Positions 6,952 through 12,759 of a stretch of DNA of 12,759 bases are shown here, piece by piece. Below the pieces are notes generated by a model. It was given only the letters and a program-made list of their open reading frames with translations. It had not been told where the DNA came from and searched no databases. Both the position numbers and the translations under genes were made by a program. Where the stretch lies: contig MHYB01000089.1 of NCBI GenBank assembly GCA_001824635.1, positions 14,114-26,872 of the forward strand, written 5' to 3'. Numbering within the stretch: position 1 is the stretch's first letter; each line of letters begins with the position of its first letter. This DNA is from Planctomycetes bacterium GWF2_50_10. Lineage in GTDB: Bacteria; Planctomycetota; Phycisphaerae; Sedimentisphaerales; GWF2-50-10.

Positions 6952-7001
6952 GCTCGACTAAACGAGCGTCCGCCCCGAAAAGCGTCACGGAAAGGGCGGA
7001 T
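6952..7001 (+). other. two stem-loops just after the microgene
   Basis: The first, GCTCG/CGAGC (6952-6956 with 6963-6967), has a 6-base loop and starts right after the stop codon. The second, TCCGCCC/GGGCGGA (6969-6975 with 6994-7000), has an 18-base loop and one extra G-U closing pair (6968/7001). No U-run follows, so these are more likely mRNA-protecting structures than terminators. Confidence 0.5.
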
Positions 7002-7037
7002 AATTAGCCGCAGCAAAAATTCAATGCAGCTGCAACT

Positions 7038-7086
7038 GAAAATGGAAGATTCCAGGCCATGGCAGAATCTTCCATTTTCTTTTGGT
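7038..7086 (+). terminator. strong hairpin terminator of the microgene
   Basis: A perfect 14-base stem (7038-7051 with 7066-7079) around a 14-base loop that contains the palindrome GCCATGGC, followed by TCTTTTGG. The U-rich tail is interrupted, so it is a moderate-to-strong intrinsic terminator. It separates the microgene from the next gene, whose promoter begins 11 bases later. Confidence 0.65.
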
Positions 7087-7089
7087 TGT

Positions 7090-7098
7090 TGCTATAAT
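7090..7098 (+). promoter_or_regulatory. extended -10 promoter of the lipoprotein gene
   Basis: TGCTATAAT is a perfect extended -10 (TG-N-TATAAT), the same form as the pdxJ promoter. No good -35 exists, as expected for extended -10 promoters. The start of transcription would be near 7105, about 25 bases before the ATG. Confidence 0.65.
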
Positions 7099-7129
7099 CT
7101 CGCCCATGTCACTATTACGGAGGAAAGTC

Positions 7130-7507
7130 ATGAAATTAGCACAGTTCACAGGCATTTTTCTTGTAACCGCAACTTTGATCATATCAGGCGGATGCAGCGG
7201 CTCAAAAGAGACCGGGGCGATATCAACTGCCGACCGGCAGGCAAGGCTTCAAACCATTGAATACCCCCGCCTCAAAAAGCAATTCGAAAATCTCCAGGCC
7301 AAACTGGCCGACAAACAATCTGAATTGGATAAATGCAATAAAGAAAAAGCCGGCATTGAAAAAAATGCCGACGAACTTGTAGCTTTCGTTATGGAGGAAG
7401 TTACAAAGAGCTGCAAAGAGGAATGCGAAAAGGTAAAACAGGAAAATGCCTCGCTTCGCCAGCAGCTGGGCATGCCGATCGAACCCAATGAACCTGGCCA
7501 GCTCTAG
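7130..7507 (+). CDS. small coiled-coil lipoprotein
   Basis: A 125-residue protein with a lipoprotein signal: MKLAQFTGIFLVTATLIISG, then the lipidated Cys22 in SGGC. The -3 residue is Ser instead of Leu, so the lipobox is imperfect. After processing, residues 45-115 form a charged, heptad-like coiled coil (EYPRLKKQFENLQAKLADK and following), with cysteines 69, 95 and 99 and a Pro/Glu/Asn-rich end. The ATG is preceded by GGAGG at 7119-7123. No family is recognised. A membrane-anchored structural or assembly role, as for other short coiled-coil lipoproteins, is only a guess. It is probably monocistronic, ending 6 bases from the convergent pyrG stop with no terminator between. Confidence 0.8.
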   Translation: MKLAQFTGIFLVTATLIISGGCSGSKETGAISTADRQARLQTIEYPRLKKQFENLQAKLADKQSELDKCNKEKAGIEKNADELVAFVMEEVTKSCKEECEKVKQENASLRQQLGMPIEPNEPGQL

Positions 7508-7513
7508 AATATC

Positions 7514-9277
7514 CTACTCGAAACGCCTGTTCACTTTTGTCCAGTGCTCAATATCTGATTCCGGAAACCGCCTCTTTATAGCCGCAGCGACAAGCCCTGC
7601 GAACATCGGCTCAGGCTTAAGCGGCCTGGATGTAAGACATGGATGCGCCTGCGTTCCGACGAAATAGGGGTGATCTGGAATTTCCAGTATCTGCATTATT
7701 GGCTGCTTTGGCGCCTTGCCCGAAAAAACCATCCCCGCCTTCTCCAGCTTTTCGATATACTTGGGGTCGACCTCATACCTGTGCCTGAATCTCAGCCGAA
7801 CGCTATCGACCTTACCATAAAGCTCCCATGCCCCTGTGCCCTGCTTTAATATCACATCGTTGCCACCCAGCCGCATATTACCGCCAAGCCCCTCGATCTT
7901 TTTCTGCTCGGGCAATATATCTATTACCGGGTCGGCGCACTTTACATCTATCTCCGTGCTGTTGGCCCCGCTAAGCCCGCAAACATTCCTTGCGTATTCG
8001 ATCACCGCCATCTGGAAGCCAAGGCATATCCCCAAAAATGGCAGATTATTCTCTCTAGCGTACTTAATGCATGCTATCTTGCCCTCTGTCCCGCGCACCC
8101 CGAATCCGCCCGGCACGATTATCCCGTCCACGCCCGCAAGCGCCCCAGCGGCATTGGAATCGTTAAGCTCCGTCGTGTCGATCCACTTGAGCTTCACATT
8201 GCACCCCAGCCCGATGCCGCAATGCTCGATAGCATGAATAATCGAAGCATAGCTGTCCCGCACCGAGGTATACTTGCCCGTTATCCCAATCGTCACATCA
8301 TATTTGTTCTGGCCGATCTTATCCGTAAAATCGCACCATTTTTCCCACGCCTTCCGCTCATTGCGCAGGTCTATCCTGTCTTCAATTTTTAGCAACCGCA
8401 ACACTTCAAAATCAAGCCCACTCTCGCGCAGCATCGCCGGTATCGTATAAATGCTCGCACTATCGTGCATGCTTATCACCCTGTTCATCGGCACGTTGCT
8501 GTAAATGCTTATCTTCTGTCTTGCCGTTTCGCTCACCGGGTTCTTAGCCCTGCACGCAACTATATCCGGCTGCACCCCCGTCTGCATCAACTGCCGTATC
8601 CCAAGCTGTGCCGCCTTGGATTTCTGTTCCCCCAGCGCCTGTGGCTCAAGTATATACGTCAGTGCGACAAAGCAGCATGAATTGGGCCCTTCCTCATAAG
8701 CCAGCTCGCGCATCGCTTCGATAAAGTACGCGTTCTCCAGGTCTCCTACCGTGCCGCCTATCTCCACAAAAATCAGATCAGCTGCGCTCTTGGCCGCGAG
8801 TTCGCGAAGCCTAAGCTTAACCTCGCCGGTAACATGCGGTATAAGCTGAACGTCCCTGCCGAGATAATCCCCGTGCCTTTCCTTGTGCAGCACAGACGAA
8901 AATATCTGTCCGCTCGTGCAGAAATTCGACCGCGAAAGGTTCTGTCCGAGCATCCTCTCATAAGTACCCAGGTCCATGTCGCATTCCATCCCGTCATCGA
9001 GCACGAACACCTCACCATGCCTGAACGGGTTAAGCGTTCCCGAATCAATATTAAGATACCCCTCCAGCTTTATTGGCGCAACCTTCAAGCCCTTATCCTG
9101 CATCAGCTTGGCCAGGCACGAAGAGAATATCCCCTTGCCAAGCCCGCTCATAACCGTCCCCATCACTACCACAAACCGAGTCTTGCCTTTTTTATATCCC
9201 GCCGGAACAGGAAAAAAGAATTCGCTATCCGTCGACGTCTCACTAACTGATGCAAGTAAATTGTTCTCTTCGATCAT
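7514..9277 (-). CDS. pyrG: CTP synthase (divergent, HPC instead of HPE)
   Basis: Makes CTP from UTP, ATP and glutamine-derived ammonia. The 587-residue protein is about 40 longer than E. coli PyrG, partly through a 33-residue N-terminal extension. The synthetase domain has GTVMSGLGKG at 40-49 (P-loop), KLEGYLNIDSGT at 70-81, RHGEVFVLDDG at 86-96 and EIGGTVGDLE at 172-181. The class I glutamine amidotransferase domain (about 327-570) has VPGGFGVRGTEGK at 388-400, catalytic Cys418 in GICLGFQ, RHRYEV at 498-503 and His545. The residue two after His545, Glu in the usual Cys-His-Glu triad (HPE), is Cys547 (HPC; codon TGT). KLEGY also departs from the usual K(F/L)DPY. kdsB lies 32 bases upstream, suggesting one operon in which PyrG feeds CTP to KdsB. 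Whether glutamine hydrolysis survives cannot be told by eye. Confidence 0.93.
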   Translation of the reverse strand: MIEENNLLASVSETSTDSEFFFPVPAGYKKGKTRFVVVMGTVMSGLGKGIFSSCLAKLMQDKGLKVAPIKLEGYLNIDSGTLNPFRHGEVFVLDDGMECDMDLGTYERMLGQNLSRSNFCTSGQIFSSVLHKERHGDYLGRDVQLIPHVTGEVKLRLRELAAKSAADLIFVEIGGTVGDLENAYFIEAMRELAYEEGPNSCCFVALTYILEPQALGEQKSKAAQLGIRQLMQTGVQPDIVACRAKNPVSETARQKISIYSNVPMNRVISMHDSASIYTIPAMLRESGLDFEVLRLLKIEDRIDLRNERKAWEKWCDFTDKIGQNKYDVTIGITGKYTSVRDSYASIIHAIEHCGIGLGCNVKLKWIDTTELNDSNAAGALAGVDGIIVPGGFGVRGTEGKIACIKYARENNLPFLGICLGFQMAVIEYARNVCGLSGANSTEIDVKCADPVIDILPEQKKIEGLGGNMRLGGNDVILKQGTGAWELYGKVDSVRLRFRHRYEVDPKYIEKLEKAGMVFSGKAPKQPIMQILEIPDHPYFVGTQAHPCLTSRPLKPEPMFAGLVAAAIKRRFPESDIEHWTKVNRRFE

Positions 9278-9289
9278 AATCTTAGATTC

Positions 9290-9324
9290 TTCTTAATTCT
9301 TAATTCTGACTACTGACTTCTTTC
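9290..9324. repeat. 7-base-period tract spanning the kdsB stop
   Basis: Five heptamers in register: TTCTTAA, TTCTTAA, TTCTGAC, TACTGAC, TTCTTTC. The last two lie inside kdsB and encode its final residues and stop; the first three fill most of the kdsB-pyrG gap. It is the third tract with this period in the window. Confidence 0.6.
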
Positions 9325-10053
9325 TTTATATCTTTTGACGAACTCCGCATATTGCCCAGCCGTGTCTATCCCGTCTACCCTGTGCCCCACCTTCGCGGTC
9401 AATATTTTATGCCCGTTTTCCAGAACACGCAGCTGTTCGAGTTTTTCTATCTGTTCAAGCCTGCCCTGCGCCATTTCTGTTATCTTCAGTAAAAAATCCT
9501 TCCGATACGCATAAGCTCCTAGGTGCCGCAGATAATTCTTCACCTCACCAACCCCGCCCGCCATGCGGTCATAAGGTATCGGCGACCGTGAAAAATATAT
9601 CGCATACCCCTTCGCGTCCACCACCGCCTTCACTATATTGGGATCACTCACCTGGCTGGCTTCATCAAATTCCGCCACCAGCGTACCCATCCCGCAATCC
9701 GTCGTATCAATTAAGAGCCTTGCCAGTGTATCTACATTGGCTGGGTCTATTTCAGGCTCATCGCCTTGCACATTCACAATTATTTCAGCGTCAAGCCCCC
9801 TTGCCACCTCTGCGATACGGTCTGTCCCGCTGGCATGTTCGGCACTGGTCATCACGCACCTGGCACCAAACTCCGCGCAAGCCCGCATAACTTTTTCGCT
9901 ATCGGTCGCGACCACCACTTCTGAAGGAATTTTTGCAAGCCTTGCACGCTCGTAGGTATGTTGGATAAGGTATTTGCCGGTTTCTTTGGCGAGAACTTTT
10001 CCGGGGAATCTTTGCGAATCATAACGAGCAGGTATTACAGCAACAACTTTCAA
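9310..10053 (-). CDS. kdsB: 3-deoxy-manno-octulosonate cytidylyltransferase
   Basis: Activates Kdo with CTP to form CMP-Kdo for the inner core of lipopolysaccharide, in the cytoplasm. The 247-residue protein carries IPARYDSQRFPGK at 7-19 (nucleotide-binding), VVATD at 47-51, SGTDRIAE at 75-82, NVQGDEP at 94-100, YFSRSPIP, HLGAYAYRKDFL, LEQLRVLENG and the C-terminal GID motif, all standard for KdsB. The start is TTG at 10051-10053, needed to include the conserved MKVVAVIPARY; no ATG lies upstream in frame and the Shine-Dalgarno is weak. pyrG follows 32 bases later. Presence of kdsB indicates an outer membrane with Kdo-containing LPS or a relic pathway. Confidence 0.96.
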   Translation of the reverse strand: MKVVAVIPARYDSQRFPGKVLAKETGKYLIQHTYERARLAKIPSEVVVATDSEKVMRACAEFGARCVMTSAEHASGTDRIAEVARGLDAEIIVNVQGDEPEIDPANVDTLARLLIDTTDCGMGTLVAEFDEASQVSDPNIVKAVVDAKGYAIYFSRSPIPYDRMAGGVGEVKNYLRHLGAYAYRKDFLLKITEMAQGRLEQIEKLEQLRVLENGHKILTAKVGHRVDGIDTAGQYAEFVKRYKERSQ

Positions 10054-10106
10054 GACCGACAGTCCTAACCTTCCCGGCAGCAGCCTCTTTGGGCTAACAC
10101 GATAAT

Positions 10107-10115
10107 TCTATACCA
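10107..10115 (-). promoter_or_regulatory. putative kdsB-pyrG promoter, extended -10
   Basis: On the minus strand TGGTATAGA fits an extended -10 (TG-N-TATAGA), with transcription starting near 10100 and a leader of about 47 bases. No good -35 is seen, as with the other extended -10 promoters in the window. Confidence 0.4.
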
Positions 10116-10201
10116 AAAAACCACTGCCGAAGTATACTAGGCAAAAATCGCTCCCATGTCAAAAGGATTTCCACCTTTTTTTCCTGTCTCTGCAACAGCT
10201 T

Positions 10202-11272
10202 TTAAAGTGCAGCCGTCAATTCCGCCGTCAACTGTTCAACAAGCCTCTTTACAGGCACGATCTCTGTGCATTTGTATGCGTTTGACCCGGCAAAAACAAA
10301 CGAATCGTCAAGATTTCCCTGCGCCGCGTTTGCAAGTGCCTTTGCAATACAATAAGGCGCAACCTTCGGCTCGCACGTCCTCAGGCATTTGTACTTGCAG
10401 TTGAACGCCGATGTCTTGCCGTTTTTGATCTGCTCCACAAAATTGCTGTTTATTACTCGCCCAGGTAGCCCCACCGGACTTGCAATAATAGTAATATCCC
10501 CAGCCGACGAATTTAAATAAGCCTGCTTGAAATTGTCATGAGCATCGCATTCGTCCGTACAAACAAAACGCGTAGCCATCTGAACCCCGCACGCACCCAG
10601 CTTCAAGAACTTCGCTATATCATTGCCGTCGAATATCCCGCCCGCCGCTATCACAGGTATTTTGGTGCTGTAAGAATCAGCCACTGCTACAACTTCCTTG
10701 ATTATATCCGAAAGACAGGCAGCCGTATTCTCGTTTATGCTCTGGTGCGAATACCCCAGGTGCCCCCCTGCCTCAGGCCCTTCCACGATAACCGCATCCG
10801 GCAGCTTGTTAAAATTATTTTTCCACTTCTTGCAGATTATCGCAAGTGTCCTCGCCGATGACACCACGGGTATGAGTTTAATATCCTTGCCATTTAAAAA
10901 TTGCGGCAGATTCAGCGGCAATCCCGCTCCCGATATGATCGCGTCGACATTTTCTTCCACAGCCGTTTTCACAAGGCTTTCATAATCCGTCAGCGCGACC
11001 ATGATATTAACCCCGATCGGCCCGCTGCTCATGCTCCTGGCTTTTCGTATCTCCGCCCGCAGAGCCTCTTCGTTGAGCTTTGTAAATTGAGACCCCGGAA
11101 AATCCTCGAATTGCCCTATCCCCGCGCTGGCGATCACACCCATGCAGCCCGTATTAGCTACCGCTGCTGCAAGATTAGCCCTGGAAACCCGAACGCCCAT
11201 ACCACCCTGAATTATCGGCGGACAAATATTCAAATTCCCGATTTTGAGCACGGGTACACTGTTCATATCCAT
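10202..11272 (-). CDS. flavin-dependent nitronate monooxygenase/FabK-like enzyme
   Basis: A 356-residue FMN-dependent TIM-barrel protein of the nitronate monooxygenase/FabK superfamily. Landmarks are PPIIQGGMGVRVS at 18-30, GVNIMV at 87-92, EGPEAGGHLG at 164-173 with the active-site-type His171, PVIAAGGI at 206-213 and GVQMATRF at 229-236 (phosphate-binding region). Near the C-terminus a cysteine cluster C292-x3-C296-x3-C300-x7-C308 (CKYKCLRTCEPKVAPYC) marks a sub-group of these proteins I recall from anaerobes; a metal or Fe-S site is plausible but not shown. Cys238 and Cys242 lie in the barrel. Candidates for the reaction are nitronate oxidation, enoyl-ACP reduction (FabK) or another NAD(P)H-flavin reduction. 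The ATG at 11270-11272 has CAGG upstream; a second ATG lies two codons in. Confidence 0.85.
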   Translation of the reverse strand: MDMNSVPVLKIGNLNICPPIIQGGMGVRVSRANLAAAVANTGCMGVIASAGIGQFEDFPGSQFTKLNEEALRAEIRKARSMSSGPIGVNIMVALTDYESLVKTAVEENVDAIISGAGLPLNLPQFLNGKDIKLIPVVSSARTLAIICKKWKNNFNKLPDAVIVEGPEAGGHLGYSHQSINENTAACLSDIIKEVVAVADSYSTKIPVIAAGGIFDGNDIAKFLKLGACGVQMATRFVCTDECDAHDNFKQAYLNSSAGDITIIASPVGLPGRVINSNFVEQIKNGKTSAFNCKYKCLRTCEPKVAPYCIAKALANAAQGNLDDSFVFAGSNAYKCTEIVPVKRLVEQLTAELTAAL

Positions 11273-11400
11273 TAAAACCTGCCTATAACGGGATTAAAGA
11301 GAAATGATATTTCAATCAAGGCAGTCGAGGTGACGCTTCTCAACGGGTCAAGATTTCAGACGTAAGATCATTCCTGTTTAAACCTGATTATGTAACTTCT

Positions 11401-11482
11401 TTATGAAATAAATCCAAATAATATGCCCACAATACCAAATCCGACGAAAAATGCACCTGCAATCTTTGAAATCCTTTACCAA
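11401..11482 (-). pseudogene. possible frameshifted micro-ORF, single membrane helix
   Basis: On the minus strand a perfect AGGAGGT (complement of 11492-11498) is followed by a TTG at 11480-11482. That frame starts VKDF but continues as Cys/Trp-rich text. The neighbouring frame reads KIAGAFFVGFGIVGILFGFI then Ser and a stop at 11401-11403, a convincing Gly-rich membrane helix, yet has no start codon and a TAA just upstream. Removing one base in the GATTTC run would join the two into a 26-residue membrane peptide. Either a decayed gene, a frameshifted one, or chance. Confidence 0.2.
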
Positions 11483-11546
11483 AATGGTTTTACCTCCTGA
11501 CTTGACTTCATTATTTTCTAAAGCTAATCTCGGTTTATAGTTGACT

Positions 11547-11608
11547 GGTGGATAAAAACGCCGCAGTTTTGGCCAAATTTGGCTACCATAGGATAAAAGT
11601 TATCCACA
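11547..11608. promoter_or_regulatory. cluster of DnaA-box-like sites and palindromes
   Basis: TTATCCACA at 11600-11608 is a perfect DnaA-box consensus; TTATCCACC lies inverted at 11547-11555 (minus strand, one mismatch). Between them are a perfect 12-base palindrome GCCAAATTTGGC (11572-11583) and the inverted repeat GGATAA-AAG-TTATCC (11591-11605), which overlaps the perfect box. The composition suits a protein-binding site; two boxes alone do not make an origin. Confidence 0.4.
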
Positions 11609-11731
11609 AACACCCCTACGGCCCCAAATTCTTAGCCCCCGCGGTACACATTTTCGCTTGTGGGCACCCGCCTGCATATCCGTCTCAGTGGCCGAGGTCT
11701 TGAGGGCTGGCTCAAAACCGCGCCCCCAAAT

Positions 11732-11765
11732 AAAAAAGGCAGCACCCGAATCCGGGCACTGCCTT
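11732..11765 (-). terminator. intrinsic terminator of the corrinoid gene
   Basis: Minus-strand hairpin: AAGGCAG (complement of 11759-11765) pairs with CTGCCTT (complement of 11736-11742), with a further CCCG/CGGG helix inside, followed by a run of T (complement of 11732-11737). It lies 25 bases past the stop codon and is the best terminator in the window. Confidence 0.9.
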
Positions 11766-11790
11766 CGAACAATCCATTGCTCAAAGAAAA

Positions 11791-12414
11791 TTATATCAGC
11801 GATTTGGCAAGGTCAACTGCCGATGCTGCGTCAGCCGAATAACCATCTGCGCCGATCTTGTCTGCGTACGCCTGCGTCACAGGTGCGCCGCCGATCATTA
11901 TCTTTGCCTTTACGCCGGCATCTTTCAATGCCTTGATGCTCTTTTCCATCGCGGGCATCGTAGTTGTCAAAAGTGCGCTCATGCCGATGATCTGTGCGCC
12001 TGTCGCCTTGGCCTGTTCAACATACTTCTCAGGCGATACGTCAACACCCATGTCAATAACTTCAAACCCTGCACCCTTGAGCATCATCGCAACAAGATTC
12101 TTGCCTATGTCGTGCAAGTCGCCCTGTACTGTCCCGATCATGGCCTTGCCCACCGGCTTTACGCCTGCTGCAACCAGTTTGGGTTCAAGTATTTCCATTG
12201 CCATCTTCATCGCGCGGGCGGCAATAAGAACTTCAGGAATATAAACTTCATTCTTTTTGAAACGTGCACCGATAACGTTCATGCCCGCTATCAAACCTTC
12301 GGTCAAGATCTTCTCTGGGCCCATATTCTCATTGATCGCGGCCTTTGTAATTTCAACAGCCGTCTTCTGATCGCCCCTGATGATAGCTTCACTAAGTGCC
12401 TTGAGATCTGCCAT
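11791..12414 (-). CDS. corrinoid protein, methyl carrier (MtbC/MttC type)
   Basis: Cobalamin-binding methyl-carrier protein of 207 residues. The N-terminal four-helix cap domain (about 1-88) has VYIPEVLIAARAM at 57-69. The Rossmann-like B12 domain (about 89-207) carries DLHDIG at 99-104, whose His101 is the lower axial cobalt ligand (DxHxxG motif), then SALLTTTM at 146-153 and GGAPV at 175-179. Such proteins shuttle a methyl group from a substrate-specific methyltransferase (methanol, methylamines, betaines, methoxy compounds) to tetrahydrofolate or coenzyme M. The substrate cannot be told here: no methyltransferase or reactivating protein is in the window, and the gene has its own terminator. 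The ATG at 12412-12414 has GAGGTGAG upstream. I see no cobalamin riboswitch in the 310 bases before it. Confidence 0.93.
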   Translation of the reverse strand: MADLKALSEAIIRGDQKTAVEITKAAINENMGPEKILTEGLIAGMNVIGARFKKNEVYIPEVLIAARAMKMAMEILEPKLVAAGVKPVGKAMIGTVQGDLHDIGKNLVAMMLKGAGFEVIDMGVDVSPEKYVEQAKATGAQIIGMSALLTTTMPAMEKSIKALKDAGVKAKIMIGGAPVTQAYADKIGADGYSADAASAVDLAKSLI

Positions 12415-12724
12415 TTCGTCCTCACCTCAAAATATTAATTTTATTGCGGGTTTACATAACATCGCAATACTGCCGCAAAGAAAATACAACCTGCCCGCTT
12501 TTTTGTAAATACTTTGTTTTTTTAACACCCAAACCGCTAATAGCAGAATAGTACAAATTTTTATGCATTTTGATTACGATTTCCCCAATTGATCTTTCAC
12601 GACAACCATTTTATTATACAAAAAAGCACATTTTTTTCATCTTTAAACTGGTTTTTTGCCCAATAATCAGCAAAATAATGCTATTAAATCTGGGCTGGTT
12701 TACTGCATTATTCTTTGATCGTTC
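12415..12724. other. AT-rich gap upstream of the corrinoid gene
   Basis: No gene seen. It holds the Shine-Dalgarno of the corrinoid gene, a 6-base inverted repeat TTGCGG/CCGCAA (12444-12449 with 12473-12478), and on the minus strand a perfect TATAAT within TTTTGTATAATAAA (about 12613-12618), about 200 bases before the ATG. No B12-box or cobalamin-riboswitch core was recognised. Confidence 0.55.
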
Positions 12725-12759
12725 TAGAGCATTTTAAGATATGATGCTCTGGTTGTGGC
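12725..12759 (+). repeat. dispersed repeat, copy 2, cut by the window edge
   Basis: It matches 625-659 at 33 of 35 positions, in the same orientation, about 12.1 kb away. The hairpin AGAGCAT/ATGCTCT (12726-12732 with 12744-12750) is intact. Copy 1 runs on past 659, so the shared element may be longer than 35 bases. Confidence 0.8.

Larger units (their letters stand above)
11273..11790. other. gene-free gap between the flavin enzyme and the corrinoid gene
   Basis: About 520 bases. The left half (to about 11530) is AT-rich and holds a possible broken micro-ORF. The middle (11547-11608) holds DnaA-box-like sites and palindromes. The right part (about 11610-11725) turns GC-rich with no gene I can support, although a plus-strand frame over 11660-11720 would read like coding sequence (RLHIRLSGRGLEGWLKTAP) and ends without context. 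The corrinoid gene terminator closes the stretch. Confidence 0.6.

Noticed and set aside
6798..7016. 72-residue Phe/Ala-rich minus-strand open frame
   Set aside because: Antisense of the Lys codons of the basic microgene (AAG read as CTT and TTC); its apparent hydrophobicity follows from that.
8834..9250. 138-residue plus-strand open frame
   Set aside because: Antisense of the conserved N-terminal part of pyrG.
11547..11608. Replication origin
   Set aside because: Only two box-like sites, no AT-rich 13-mer array and no dnaA, dnaN or gidA nearby; kept only as a possible DnaA-binding site.
11660..11842. Short plus-strand coding frame with text resembling a real protein
   Set aside because: No ribosome site, runs through the corrinoid terminator and into the antisense of the corrinoid gene; not supportable as a gene.
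12415..12724. Cobalamin riboswitch upstream of the corrinoid gene
   Set aside because: Looked for a B12-box and the GC-rich core helices; the region is AT-rich and shows neither.

Overview
The window reads like an ordinary chromosomal segment of an anaerobic, Gram-negative-type bacterium, most likely a planctomycete of the Phycisphaerae type. This assignment is inference from gene content. A Kdo-activating enzyme (kdsB) sits directly upstream of CTP synthase (pyrG), an order I know from Chlamydiae, which belong to the same superphylum. There is also a lipoprotein, a tiny lysine/alanine-rich histone-H1-like peptide and a corrinoid methyl-carrier protein. The + strand is richer in C than G whichever strand the genes use, so it is probably the lagging strand.

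Layout from left to right: a VOC/glyoxalase-fold protein (minus); a gene-free, C-run-rich stretch of about 500 bases holding a hairpin-headed dispersed repeat, two 7-base-period tracts and a quadruplex motif; comEC (minus, DNA uptake channel); a pteridine-reductase-like SDR (minus); a divergent promoter region with a shared inverted repeat; pdxJ and dapA (plus, a close pair); nadD (minus, convergent with dapA, one base between the stop codons); an AT-rich regulatory stretch leading to a 29-residue basic peptide gene (plus) with a near-perfect Shine-Dalgarno and a structured 3' region; a small coiled-coil lipoprotein (plus); pyrG and kdsB (minus, one probable operon); a flavin-dependent nitronate-monooxygenase/FabK-like enzyme with a cysteine cluster (minus); a roughly 500-base gap with DnaA-box-like sites, palindromes and a possible broken micro-ORF; and a corrinoid protein gene with a clear terminator (minus). 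The right edge cuts into a second copy of the dispersed repeat.

Most genes are housekeeping: vitamin B6 (pdxJ), lysine/diaminopimelate (dapA), NAD (nadD), CTP (pyrG) and lipid-A-core sugar activation (kdsB, which uses the CTP that PyrG makes). I see no tRNA, rRNA, CRISPR array, prophage, toxin-antitoxin pair or recognisable defence system. The most unusual items are the free-standing H1-tail-like microgene, a CTP synthase whose glutaminase-triad glutamate position is cysteine, an SDR with Asp in place of the catalytic Ser, three 7-base-period tracts, and the repeat at both ends of the window.
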